This document shows positions 7,899-16,612 of a stretch of 47,443 bases of DNA, piece by piece. The number at the start of each line of letters is the position of its first letter. The first letter of the stretch is position 1. Source of the DNA: PVC group bacterium. Lineage in GTDB: Bacteria > Auribacterota > Erginobacteria > Erginobacterales > PUNC01. The stretch is from NCBI GenBank assembly GCA_003551625.1, contig PUNC01000242.1, positions 1 through 47,443 of the forward strand. The letters run 5' to 3'. The translations under genes and the position numbers were made by a program. The notes beneath the pieces were generated by a model. It did not search any database. It was not told the DNA's origin and saw only the letters and a program-made list of their open reading frames with translations.

Positions 7899-8814
7899 TA
7901 GTGATAACTTCCTTGGTGGTCTTGAAGTGGACCTTGGCGACCTTGACCAGCGATTCGATTCCCCACTTCCTTACCACCTCCCGGGCGGCGGGCAGCACCT
8001 TCTCCTTGCTGTTGCCGAGCGGAAGGGAAATATCGAACTCCTTCGATTTTTTATTCAGGCCGGCCACGAACTCCCCGCGGGCCAGGACCGACGCCGCCGC
8101 CACCGCGATGTCCGCCTCTCCCCGGAACTGCTGGATAACCTCGATGGAGCGACCCTGCTTCATCAGCGCCTTCAACACCTGATCCTTGCGCCCGAACTGA
8201 TCGAGGACCGCCTTTGAACAACCGACCTTGGCCAACAGGTTCTCGATTACCCGGGCGTGCCCCCAGGCCAGAATCCGGTTCATGTTTTTCATCGTCGCGT
8301 AGAGCTGGTTGTAGCGCTCCGGGCCGATACTGACGACCGAAGAGGTGAAATCCTTCTGAATGATCCGGCAGAGTTCGGTAATGCGGCGGGCGGAGATCTT
8401 CTTGCTGTCCCGGACATTCAGGCCGCGAAGCCGCTCCTCCCCCTCCCGGTCGACGTAAACCCCGGCGATGACCAGGGGGCCGAAATAGTCCCCCTTGCCG
8501 CTTTCGTCCACCCCGATCCGATTGCCCGGAAACCCGGAAAGGATCTCTTCGTAACCGAGCCGGACCTCGCCGGTGATTCTGGGCTCCAGAACAAACTGAA
8601 CGAAATCCGCCGTCTCCCGGCCCTGGACCAGAAGCTTGCCCGAGTTGTAAAGGATGATCGAGATATTCGGCCGGCGGGCCCGGAAACGAGCGTGGGCCGC
8701 CGGGAAAAATTCATAGGAGTTCTCCCGGAGATAATCCTCGAGCAGAGAGGATTGTTCGGGAGAGAGCCGGCAGGAAAAAGTAGTAAGGCCGCTTGCTGGA
8801 TCTCTGGAGATCAT
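7894..8814 (-). CDS. rnhC: Ribonuclease HIII
   Basis: Hydrolyses the RNA strand of RNA/DNA hybrids during replication and repair. Residues 1-85 form the N-terminal TBP-like substrate-binding domain characteristic of RNase HIII (ARRPNISIILYNSGKLLVQG). The catalytic domain opens with GVDESGKGDYFGP at about 101-113, carrying the D-E pair and the GKGDYFGP signature, and continues with DSKK, LDQFG and the ADIAVAAASVLAR helix. The 306-residue length is normal for the family. There is no strong ribosome site before the ATG, and the start is kept because it gives the expected N-terminus. The gene lies 46 bases after deoC and could be co-transcribed with it. Confidence 0.93.
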   Translation of the reverse strand: MISRDPASGLTTFSCRLSPEQSSLLEDYLRENSYEFFPAAHARFRARRPNISIILYNSGKLLVQGRETADFVQFVLEPRITGEVRLGYEEILSGFPGNRIGVDESGKGDYFGPLVIAGVYVDREGEERLRGLNVRDSKKISARRITELCRIIQKDFTSSVVSIGPERYNQLYATMKNMNRILAWGHARVIENLLAKVGCSKAVLDQFGRKDQVLKALMKQGRSIEVIQQFRGEADIAVAAASVLARGEFVAGLNKKSKEFDISLPLGNSKEKVLPAAREVVRKWGIESLVKVAKVHFKTTKEVITT

Positions 8815-8860
8815 CGGTGACGGATCGGGATCCGGGCGGTTTCGCCCGCGCCGTTACAGG

Positions 8861-9760
8861 TCAGTATTTGGAGGCCGGGTCGCCCGGGGAGGAGGAAGCG
8901 CCCTGGACGATCTTTATACTGGCGCTGGCCCCGATGCGGGTGGCGCCGGCTTTCACCATCTCCCGGGCGGTCTCCAGATCCCGCACGCCGCCCGAGGCCT
9001 TGATCCCCATCTTCGGGCCGACCGCCTTCCTCATCAGGGCGATGTCGGCGGCGGTGGCGCCCCCGGCGGAAAAACCGGTGGAGGTCTTGACGAAGTCCGC
9101 CCCGGCCTCCCGGCTCATCTCGCAGGCCCTGACTTTCTCCTCGTCGGTGAGGAGGCTGGTCTCCAGGATTACCTTGACCACCACGTTGGGCCGGCTGGCC
9201 CTGACCACTCCCTGGATATCCTTTTTCACGCGGCTCCAATCGCCGGACTTCGCCGCGCCGATATTGATCACCATATCGACCTCGGCGGCGCCCTTTCCGA
9301 TCGTGTCCCGGGTCTCGTAGGCCTTGGTCTCGGAGGTGGTCGCCCCCAGGGGAAAGCCGATCACGGTGCAGACCTTGACCCCGGTCCGGCGAAGAAGACG
9401 GGCCGACAACTCCACCCAGCCGGGGTTGATGCAGACCGAGGCGAAACGGTATTCGGCGGCTTCCCGGCACAGCTCCCGGATCTGATCCTCGGTCGCCTCC
9501 GCCTTGAGGAGCGTGTGGTCGATCATCCCGGCGATCGAGGTGTCCACCTTCCCGATCCCGGGCTGGGAGCTGATCCGGCAGGCGCCTTCGGAGATAATCT
9601 TGTTCACCGCCGCCGGAACCCGGGTCACGCACTTCCCGCAGATCAGGCAGAGTTCGCTGTCGGCGGCGGGACAGAAGATCGACGGCTTCCCTCCCGCCTG
9701 CCGCCTGATGGCGTTGATGACTTCGTCGCAGACCTTGTCAACCAGGGCTTCGGTGTTCAT
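8861..9760 (-). CDS. deoC: Deoxyribose-phosphate aldolase with N-terminal targeting-like extension
   Basis: Class I aldolase that splits 2-deoxyribose-5-phosphate into glyceraldehyde-3-phosphate and acetaldehyde. The core from about residue 72 contains [11 protein letters not shown], the Schiff-base lysine region [11 protein letters not shown] and KASGGVRD. About 70 residues precede the normal DeoC start. They begin [20 protein letters not shown], an amphipathic helix much like the encapsulation peptides of microcompartment enzymes such as PduP. Next comes a CxxCxxC motif (C38, C41, C44, with C30 and C61 nearby) that could bind metal. An AAAGGA ribosome site precedes the ATG. rpiB ends 38 bases upstream. 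RpiB and DeoC together are the enzyme pair reported for sugar-phosphate-utilising (SPU) microcompartments; no shell gene lies in this window. Confidence 0.88.
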   Translation of the reverse strand: MNTEALVDKVCDEVINAIRRQAGGKPSIFCPAADSELCLICGKCVTRVPAAVNKIISEGACRISSQPGIGKVDTSIAGMIDHTLLKAEATEDQIRELCREAAEYRFASVCINPGWVELSARLLRRTGVKVCTVIGFPLGATTSETKAYETRDTIGKGAAEVDMVINIGAAKSGDWSRVKKDIQGVVRASRPNVVVKVILETSLLTDEEKVRACEMSREAGADFVKTSTGFSAGGATAADIALMRKAVGPKMGIKASGGVRDLETAREMVKAGATRIGASASIKIVQGASSSPGDPASKY

Positions 9761-9798
9761 CGCGAATTCCTTTCCCGGCCGGGCCCGGGGATGCGGGG

Positions 9799-10371
9799 TC
9801 AGTCCGGACGGCCGGTATTTTCAATCCTCATTATCTTGTTGACCCGGGGCCAGTGGCGCCCTCCGGCGAACGGGGTGGCAAGCCAGACTTCCACGATCTC
9901 CCGGGCGGTATCCGGGGAGAGCATTTTGCCGCCCAGGGTCAGCAGGTTGGCGTTATTGTGCTCGCGGCTGTTGCGGGCGGTCGCCCGGTCGTAACACATC
10001 GCCGCCCGCACCCCCCGAACCTTGTTGGCGGCCATACAGGAGCCGATTCCGGCTCCATCCACCATAATCCCGAGGTCGCATTTCCCGGAAGCGACCGCGC
10101 GGGCGACCAGGAGTGCGAAATCGGGGTAGTCAACGGGATCTTCACCGTGAGTCCCCAGGTCGCAAACCTTTCGGCCGGAGTCCTGAAGGTATCGAGCCAG
10201 GGTTTCCTTAAGCCGGAAGCCGCCGTGGTCGGCGCCCAGCGCTATTCTTCCGGCGGGAACGGCCTTCCGCGTGACGGCGGTCAGGGAATGCTCGCTGGAT
10301 GAGCCGGAGCGAAAACCGAACTCGCCGGCCAGCACCTCTTCCACGATTCTATTTACCCGATCCTGACTCAT
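9799..10371 (-). CDS. rpiB: RpiB/LacA-type sugar-phosphate isomerase with N-terminal targeting-like extension
   Basis: A ribose-5-phosphate isomerase B family protein. The core shows [16 protein letters not shown], the phosphate loop [19 protein letters not shown] and [11 protein letters not shown]. The catalytic cysteine of E. coli RpiB (CGTGIG context) is replaced by aspartate (VDGAGIG), so the exact substrate is uncertain. I choose ATG 10371 over 10425 because a promoter (10416-10444) would place transcription initiation between the two and because AAGGG precedes it. The protein then starts [16 protein letters not shown], an amphipathic helix, followed by a Ser/Gly-rich linker of about 25 residues before the enzyme. 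That is the arrangement of a microcompartment encapsulation peptide. deoC follows 38 bases downstream and carries a similar tail. Confidence 0.85.
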   Translation of the reverse strand: MSQDRVNRIVEEVLAGEFGFRSGSSSEHSLTAVTRKAVPAGRIALGADHGGFRLKETLARYLQDSGRKVCDLGTHGEDPVDYPDFALLVARAVASGKCDLGIMVDGAGIGSCMAANKVRGVRAAMCYDRATARNSREHNNANLLTLGGKMLSPDTAREIVEVWLATPFAGGRHWPRVNKIMRIENTGRPD

Positions 10372-10415
10372 TCCTTCCCTTAACCTTAAAGACCGGTCCT
10401 GATTCCTGTTGGCGA

Positions 10416-10444
10416 CTTCTATCATAACCTCCGGCCGCGGTCAA
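10416..10444 (-). promoter_or_regulatory. Promoter for the rpiB-deoC genes
   Basis: On the minus strand TTGACC (10439-10444), a 17-base spacer and TAGAAG (10416-10421) fit a sigma-70 promoter. Initiation would fall near 10408, upstream of the ATG at 10371 but past the alternative ATG at 10425. Confidence 0.5.
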
Positions 10445-10493
10445 GCCTGAAAAAGCCTGGCCGGGGCCGAAGCGACCCGGATATAATAGCTCC

Positions 10494-10520
10494 AACCCGG
10501 ATTAATAATCCGGGTTAAAG
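10494..10520. promoter_or_regulatory. Near-perfect palindrome ahead of the sigma-factor gene (repeat motif copy 2)
   Basis: Arms AACCCGGATTA (10494-10504) and TAATCCGGGTT (10506-10516) are perfect inverted copies around one base. A TATAAT box lies just upstream at 10482-10487, though without a good -35, and the ATG of the sigma gene follows at 10523. The palindrome would sit at or just after the transcription start, a typical operator or leader-hairpin position. Its right arm is the 17-base motif also found at 6005. Confidence 0.5.
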
Positions 10521-10522
10521 TT

Positions 10523-11170
10523 ATGCCGAAGATACCGAAAAAAACCAGGGCGCGGGATTTGAACGAAACCCCGGCCGACAGGTCTAATCCCATTGAAGAC
10601 AGCGAAAGGGAATTGGTGCGGGCGGCCCGAAACGGCGACGCCGACGCTTTCGGGAAACTGGTGGTCAAATACCAGCGCCGGATCTACGGACTGGTCAGAA
10701 GAATGACCGGAGACCACGGCCTGGCCGACGACCTGGCCCAGGAAGCTTTTATAAAGGCCTGGCGCAATATCCGGAAATACCGCGGCCGGTCGGCCTTCTA
10801 CACCTGGCTCTACCGGATCGCGATGAATACGGCTCTGACCCGGTTAAAACAGCAAAAAAGGCTGCCCTACTCGGGGGTCGAATCGCTGGAGAATATCCCC
10901 CACCCCCGCCCGGTTCCTTTTCTGGGCAGGACCCCGGAAGGCGGGGCGGACCGGCTGCGGAGGAAGGAACTTGACCGGGCCCTGGAAAAAGCCCTCCAGG
11001 GGCTTTCCTCCCGGCACCGCGCGGTGGTGGAGATGCACGTGATTGACGAAATCTCCCACCGGGAGATCGCCCGGGCCCTTAAGGTATCGGAAGGCACCGT
11101 AAGGTCCCGTCTGCATTACGCCCGCAAACAGTTGAAGAAGAGACTCAATCGTTATCTGCCGGAAGGATGA
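10523..11170 (+). CDS. ECF-family RNA polymerase sigma factor (RpoE-like)
   Basis: A 215-residue sigma factor. Region 2 spans about residues 40-115 (GDADAFGKLVVKYQRRIY, GLADDLAQEAFIKAWRNIRKY, FYTWLYRIAMNTALTRLK). Region 4 spans about 148-208 (LQGLSSRHRAVVEMHVIDEISHREIA split around the helix-turn-helix, then SEGTVRSRLHYARKQLKKRL). There is no region 3, as expected for an ECF factor. It overlaps the next gene by four bases (ATGA), so it is translationally coupled to the probable anti-sigma factor. An envelope-stress role is plausible because an HtrA homologue and the Bat genes follow on the same strand. The ribosome site is weak and the start is less certain than the identity. Confidence 0.92.
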   Translation: MPKIPKKTRARDLNETPADRSNPIEDSERELVRAARNGDADAFGKLVVKYQRRIYGLVRRMTGDHGLADDLAQEAFIKAWRNIRKYRGRSAFYTWLYRIAMNTALTRLKQQKRLPYSGVESLENIPHPRPVPFLGRTPEGGADRLRRKELDRALEKALQGLSSRHRAVVEMHVIDEISHREIARALKVSEGTVRSRLHYARKQLKKRLNRYLPEG

Positions 11171-11736
11171 TCGGGGCGATGATCGGAAAAAGAAAACGGC
11201 CCAATCAAAACCGGCAAGAGCGGGAAGACCGGGCGCTGGACCGGCTGCTGGCGGCGCTGGCCCGGCGGCCGGATCTTGAACCGCCTTCCCGTGAATACTG
11301 GGACAATTTTTGGCCCCGGCTGCGGCCGAAGCTTCTCTCCTCCGACCGCGCCGCCGCCCGGTTCGGTTTACCCCCCCTCCGCCGGGCGTGGCGGCCGGTT
11401 CCGGCCGCGGCCGGGGTCTTGCTGCTGATCGCCGCCGCGATCGTCTTCTACCATCAACCATTCGGTTCCGAATCCCCGCTCGATCCGGATCCGCCGCGGG
11501 CGGCCGTCCGGCAACCCGGGAGCGGCGAAGTCTCCTACGTCATTATCCGGGCGGGAGATCCCTCCGAGCCGGCCCGGGAAGAACCCCGCCCGGGGGGCGA
11601 TACTCTGGCCGGGACGGAGAGGTGGACGGAAGGCGATTACTTCATAGTTCCGGCCCGCCCGGACCGGGAACTACAAAGGTCGCGGCACGTTCTGACCCCC
11701 GCCGGCGCCGGCGCCGGTCGGCTGGCCGCCTGGTGA
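11167..11736 (+). CDS. Probable membrane anti-sigma factor
   Basis: A 189-residue protein with a charged cytoplasmic half (about 1-72) containing YWDNFWPRLRPKL, a pattern common in anti-sigma domains. One transmembrane helix follows at about 77-94 (VPAAAGVLLLIAAAIVFY), then a low-complexity Pro/Gly/Arg periplasmic part. The ATG overlaps the sigma stop as ATGA. No HxxxCxxC zinc motif is present, so it is not a ZAS-type anti-sigma. The identification rests mainly on topology and coupling to the sigma gene. Confidence 0.7.
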   Translation: MIGAMIGKRKRPNQNRQEREDRALDRLLAALARRPDLEPPSREYWDNFWPRLRPKLLSSDRAAARFGLPPLRRAWRPVPAAAGVLLLIAAAIVFYHQPFGSESPLDPDPPRAAVRQPGSGEVSYVIIRAGDPSEPAREEPRPGGDTLAGTERWTEGDYFIVPARPDRELQRSRHVLTPAGAGAGRLAAW

Positions 11737-11838
11737 CGATGACGACGGCGAAAGCGGCAATCCGGGGCGCGGCCGGTCCTGACGAGCGGTTTCCCGATTA
11801 ATCTTCGACCAGGGCAAAAACAACCGAGGTAAAAAGAG

Positions 11839-12987
11839 ATGAAGAAGATTGCTGCCGGTGGAACGGCGGCCGCGGCCGCCTTCACTTTATTCCTTCTCCT
11901 CCCGGCGCGGGGGTCCGTCCTCCGGCAGGTCGGGGAGGAGACCGCCCGCCTGGCGGAGAAAGCCCGGCCGGCCACCGTCAACATCCTTACCCGATCCCGC
12001 CCGTCTCCCACTGCCGAAACTCCGCCCGCTCTCCCCTTCTCTCCCGACAAGAGAAGCAGCGGCAGCGGATTCTTCGTCAGCCCCGACGGCCTGATCCTGA
12101 CCGTGGAGACCGTGGTGGCCGGCGCCGAAGAGATCACGGCGCTGACTTTCGAGGGCGAAGCGCTTCCGGCGCGGGTGGTCGGCCGGGAAGGTCACTTCAA
12201 TCTCGCCCTTCTGAAGGTGGCGGGCGAGGATCATCCTTACCTTGAGCTGGGAGACTCGAGTCTTCTTCAGGAGGGTCACCTGGTGGTGGCCGTCGGCAAC
12301 CCTTTCGGCCTTTTCGCGAGCCCGACCCTGGGCATCGTCAGCGGCCGGGGCCGCTCCGGCCTGGGGACCGCTCCCTACGAAGACCTGATCCAGATCACGG
12401 CGCCGATCAATCCCGGAGACGCGGGAGGGCCGGTCCTGAACTGGAAGGGGGAGGCGGTGGGACTGATATCCGCGGCCCTCTATCCCCCGAGCAGACTCTA
12501 CCCGGAACGGTTTCCCGGCGGATTCCGGCGACGCGGAACCCTCCACCCGTTCGATCCTTTCCCGGCCGACTCGTTCGGCGTCCCGGTCCCGGCCCAGGCG
12601 GTCGGTTTCGCCATCACCAGCGAGCTGGCCGCCGAACTTCTCGGCCGGTTCCGGGAAGAGGAGGTTCGCCCCTGGGGATGGCTGGGGGTGAGGATTGAAA
12701 GCCGCCCGCCGCGGCCGGGGGAGGAGCGGGCGGTGGTGATCCGGGAAGTTCTGCCCCGGTCGCCGGCCAAAGCCGCCGGCCTCCGGGAGGGCGACCTGAT
12801 CGGAGCGGTGGACTCGGAGACGGTCCGGCGGCCGCTCGACCTGCAGCGGGCGATTCTCTTCTCCGCCCCCGGGCGCCGGGTCGAGCTGGAGATCATCCGC
12901 GACGGGGAGCGGGTAATACTCCCGGCGGTCATCGGGCCCCCGCCCGACCTAAAGGCGGGCGACGACGGACCCGAGGCCGGAGAATAG
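11839..12987 (+). CDS. HtrA/DegP-like protein with all three catalytic residues replaced, plus PDZ domain
   Basis: Signal sequence at 1-25, a trypsin-like HtrA domain at about 35-215 and one PDZ domain at about 275-370 (GWLGVRIESRPP, VLPRSPAKAAGLREGDLIGAV). The fold signatures are clear (GSGFFVSPDGLILT, VVGREGHFNLALLK, VAVGNPFGL, NPGDAGGPVLN). The TNNHVV histidine is Thr91, the TDLAVLK aspartate is Asn121 and the GNSGGP serine is Ala195. It therefore cannot hydrolyse peptides by the known mechanism and is best described as a pseudoprotease, perhaps a chaperone or peptide sensor. The AGGTAAAAAGAG ribosome region precedes the ATG. It lies between the sigma/anti-sigma pair and moxR. Confidence 0.88.
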   Translation: MKKIAAGGTAAAAAFTLFLLLPARGSVLRQVGEETARLAEKARPATVNILTRSRPSPTAETPPALPFSPDKRSSGSGFFVSPDGLILTVETVVAGAEEITALTFEGEALPARVVGREGHFNLALLKVAGEDHPYLELGDSSLLQEGHLVVAVGNPFGLFASPTLGIVSGRGRSGLGTAPYEDLIQITAPINPGDAGGPVLNWKGEAVGLISAALYPPSRLYPERFPGGFRRRGTLHPFDPFPADSFGVPVPAQAVGFAITSELAAELLGRFREEEVRPWGWLGVRIESRPPRPGEERAVVIREVLPRSPAKAAGLREGDLIGAVDSETVRRPLDLQRAILFSAPGRRVELEIIRDGERVILPAVIGPPPDLKAGDDGPEAGE

Positions 12988-13023
12988 CGGGAGAATACTG
13001 AATCCTGAACACCGGGAGGGAAG

Positions 13024-14013
<990 letters not shown>

Positions 14014-14307
14014 TCGCGGCCTCATAAAGGCTGTAATCAGTTATCGGTAATCAGTAATCAGTGAAAGGCCCAGACCCACTGTAAGGCAAGTAATCAGTAA
14101 GCAGTTAGCAGTTAGCAGTTAGCAGTTAGCAGTGTGCAGTAATTCGTTGGTAGTTACCTAATAGTCTAACAGTCTAAACCCCTACAGCCTTATTTCCGTC
14201 TCACACGAAGGCACTAAGGCACAAAGATTTATTCCTAGATTTTCCTAATAGACTAAAAGACTAACAGGCTAAACAGTTTGTTTTAACCACAGAGATCACG
14301 AAGAAAT

Positions 14308-14566
14308 GACGAAATCCGAAACCCGAATCCCGAATGCCTGCCCGCCATAGCCTGGAGGGCGACGGCGGGACGAAATCCGAAACTTGAATCCCGAATGCCT
14401 GCCCGCCATAGCCTGGAGGGCGACGGCGGGACGAAATCCGAAACCCGAATCCCGAATGCCTGCCCGCCATAGCCTGGAGGGCGACGGCGGGACGAAATCC
14501 GAAACCCGAATCCCGAATGCCTGCCCGCCATAGCCTGGAGGGCGACGGCGGGACGTAATCCGAAAT
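14308..14566. repeat. 61-base tandem repeat, four copies plus a partial
   Basis: Units start at 14308, 14369, 14430 and 14491; a degenerate partial starts at 14552. Each unit is a 28-base core (ACGAAATCCGAAACCC then GAATCCCGAATG) followed by a 33-base palindromic module whose ends are CCCGCC and GGCGGG. Units are nearly identical, with single-base differences, so the array is recent. It is not a CRISPR because nothing unique lies between repeats. Confidence 0.9.
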
Positions 14567-14589
14567 CTAGTTCGTTGGTAAAAGAGCGA

Positions 14590-14610
14590 ATTTTTTCCGA
14601 AGGAAAAAAT
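14590..14610 (+). promoter_or_regulatory. Start-codon-proximal hairpin, copy 1
   Basis: Arms ATTTTTTCC (14590-14598) and GGAAAAAAT (14602-14610) flank a 3-base loop and end one base before the DUF58 ATG. The ribosome-binding purines AAGGA lie in the loop and second arm, so the hairpin could mask them. The same structure precedes trpC at 43351-43371. Confidence 0.6.
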
Positions 14611-14611
14611 A

Positions 14612-15490
14612 ATGATTCCCCGGGAACTGATCTCCAAGATCCGCCGGATCCAGATCTACACCAACCGGATGGTAAGCGACGTCTTCGCCGGGAGCTACCT
14701 GAGCGTCTTCAAGGGCCGGGGGATGGAGTTCGACGAGGTGCGGGAGTACCAGCCCGGCGACGAGGTCCGCGACATCGACTGGAACGTGACCGCCCGGATG
14801 GGCCGCCCTTACGTCAAGAAGTTCGTCGAGGAGCGGGAGTTGACGGTAATGCTGCTGGTCGACGGCAGCGGCTCGCAGTTCTTCGGCACCCGGGAGCGCT
14901 TCAAGGAGGAGCTGGCCGCCGAGCTGTGCGCGGTGCTGGCCTTCTCCGCCATCAACAACCAGGACAAGGTGGGGATGATAATCTTCACCGATCGAATCGA
15001 AAAGTTCGTCCCGCCCGCCAAGGGCACCCAGCACGTTCTTCGGGTGATCCGGGACGTCCTCCACCATAAAAGCCGGGGAACCGGAACCGACATCTCGCTG
15101 GCCCTGGGCTACCTCAACCGGGTGACCCCGCGACGCACGGTGGCCTTTTTGATCTCCGATTTCCTCGCCTCCGGCTATGAAAAGGCCCTGAAGATCGCCG
15201 CCCGGCGGCACGACCTGATCCCGGTCCGGCTTTTCGATCCCCGGGAGGGAAAACTGGAGGCGGCCGGCCTTATCCGGCTGGCCGATCCCGAGACCGGCCG
15301 CGCCGTCGTGATCGACAGCGGCGACCCCCGCGTGCGCGAGGAATTTTCCCGGCGGGCGCGGCGGCGGGAAGAAGAGATCCGGCGGCTCTTCGCCGCGGCC
15401 GGCGTGGACGCCATTCATATCTCCAACGGCTCCTCCTACGTTCCCGCCCTGCTTCGTTTCTTCCGCCAACGGCGGAGAAGGTTCCAGTGA
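14612..15490 (+). CDS. DUF58 protein with VWA-like fold, Bat-operon component
   Basis: A 292-residue DUF58 protein. The family signature FKGRGMEFDEVREYQPGDEV (about 36-55) and RDIDWNVTARMGRP (about 56-69) is intact. A MIDAS-type DGSGS follows at about 86-90. DUF58 proteins are regular partners of MoxR ATPases and precede BatA/BatB. The ribosome site lies inside a hairpin. Its stop overlaps the start of the next gene. Confidence 0.9.
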   Translation: MIPRELISKIRRIQIYTNRMVSDVFAGSYLSVFKGRGMEFDEVREYQPGDEVRDIDWNVTARMGRPYVKKFVEERELTVMLLVDGSGSQFFGTRERFKEELAAELCAVLAFSAINNQDKVGMIIFTDRIEKFVPPAKGTQHVLRVIRDVLHHKSRGTGTDISLALGYLNRVTPRRTVAFLISDFLASGYEKALKIAARRHDLIPVRLFDPREGKLEAAGLIRLADPETGRAVVIDSGDPRVREEFSRRARRREEEIRRLFAAAGVDAIHISNGSSYVPALLRFFRQRRRRFQ

Positions 15491-16434
15491 TGAAAACGGG
15501 GATCGCGATTCTGACGCTGCTGCTGGCGGCCGGCGCCGCCCGCGGCGGCCCGGGCGGAGGGGGCGAAATAACCGTATCGGCGCGGCTGGACCGCGAGCGG
15601 GCCCGCATCGGCGACCCGGTCCGGTTGACCCTGGAGGCGGCCGCCCCCGCCGGCTGGGAGATATCCTTCGGAGACCTGGCGGAAACGCTCGGCCCGGACT
15701 GGGAGGTCGCAGACGGGGGCGTTGAAACCGAAGCCGAGAACGGCCTCCGGGTGATCCGCAGGTGGTATTCGCTGCTGGCCTTCGATTCCGGCGAGCTCGA
15801 GCTGGCGCCGCCGCCGGTCCGCGCCCGGCTTCCGGACAGGAGCGAGATTGAAGAGGCGCCGCCGGTCCTGACCCTTCGGGTGGAGAGCCTTCTCGAGCCC
15901 GGCGCCGAAGACATCCGCGACATCAAGCCTCCCCTGGCGGTCGGGGCTTCGGGGGCCGCCGCCGTGGCGGCGACGGCGGGGGCGTTGATTATCGCCGCCG
16001 CGGTCTTCTACGCGCTCCGGAGAAGAAAGGCGCCGGAGCCGGCGACGGCGCCGCCCCGGCCCGCCGATCAGATCGCCCTGGAGGCGCTCGACGAGATCCG
16101 GCGGAAAAACCTTCCCGCCCGGGGACTGGTCAAGGAGTATTACCTCGAAATCTCCAACGTGGCCCGGCGCTACCTCGAAAACCGTTTCGGACTGCGGGCC
16201 CCGGAGCGGACTACCGAAGAGTTCCTCCAGGAACTGGCCGGCGATTACTCCTCCTTCTCCCGGCCCCACCAGGAGCTGCTGGCCGACTTCCTTACCCACT
16301 GCGACCTGGTCAAGTTTGCCCGCTACGGCCCCAGCGCCGATGAGATCGAAAACGTTTATCGCTCCGCCCGGCGGCTGGTGGTGGAGACAGCGGCGACGGC
16401 GGAAGAAGCCGACCGGCTTGGAAAAAAGGATTAA
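15490..16434 (+). CDS. BatD-like/DUF4381-like exported protein of the Bat operon
   Basis: A protein of about 314 residues with a signal peptide (1-20), an immunoglobulin-like domain at about 25-135 (ITVSARLDRERARIGDPVRL) resembling the BatD N-terminus, one transmembrane helix at about 155-178 and a helical cytoplasmic domain with YYLEISNVARRYLENRFG. That cytoplasmic segment is typical of DUF4381/BatD C-termini. I take ATG 15490, which overlaps the DUF58 stop as TGATG; a GTG three bases earlier is possible. It sits between DUF58 and batA, so it probably belongs to the same membrane complex. Confidence 0.75.
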   Translation: MKTGIAILTLLLAAGAARGGPGGGGEITVSARLDRERARIGDPVRLTLEAAAPAGWEISFGDLAETLGPDWEVADGGVETEAENGLRVIRRWYSLLAFDSGELELAPPPVRARLPDRSEIEEAPPVLTLRVESLLEPGAEDIRDIKPPLAVGASGAAAVAATAGALIIAAAVFYALRRRKAPEPATAPPRPADQIALEALDEIRRKNLPARGLVKEYYLEISNVARRYLENRFGLRAPERTTEEFLQELAGDYSSFSRPHQELLADFLTHCDLVKFARYGPSADEIENVYRSARRLVVETAATAEEADRLGKKD

Positions 16435-16612
16435 ACCACAGAGCCACCCGCCGTCGTTAGAGCTATGGCGAGGCATACGGAGATCACGGAGAAATGACGA
16501 AATCCGAATGACGAAAAACTATCGGGATCTTCGCTGGGCTGCGATAAGCAGCTGGAATCTATAATCTCAAATCTGAAATCTGCTTAACTATCCTTATCCG
16601 CTTATAAACATC
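16435..16612. repeat. Repeat mosaic before batA
   Basis: It starts with ACCACAGAG, is interrupted by a module with CCCGCCGTCG and GCTATGGCG ends (16448-16472), and resumes with ATCACGGAGAAATGACG and AAATCCGAATGACGAAA. The same text without the first module occurs at 14287-14320. The module is the inverted form of the palindrome in the 61-base array. An AAAAACTATCGGG string is shared with 43310-43320. Confidence 0.8.

Larger units (their letters stand above)
14014..14611. repeat. Repeat-filled 598-base gap between moxR and the DUF58 gene
   Basis: No gene is visible. In order, it holds TAATCAGT-type direct repeats (14035-14100), seven-base GCAGTTA repeats (about 14100-14130), a CTAACAGTCTAAAC-type segment that matches 44985-45150 (14155-14285), an ACCACAGAGATCACG segment also found at 16434, a 61-base tandem array (14308-14566) and a hairpin before the next ATG. 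Composition is AT-richer than the genes. Short open frames here read only repeat units. Confidence 0.85.

Noticed and set aside
14308-14566. CRISPR array
   Set aside because: Units are contiguous and nearly identical with no unique spacers; no cas gene is present.
14261-14637. Three minus-strand frames in the moxR-DUF58 gap
   Set aside because: They read the 61-base repeat in different frames (RPPGYGGQAFGI repeated) and have no start signals.
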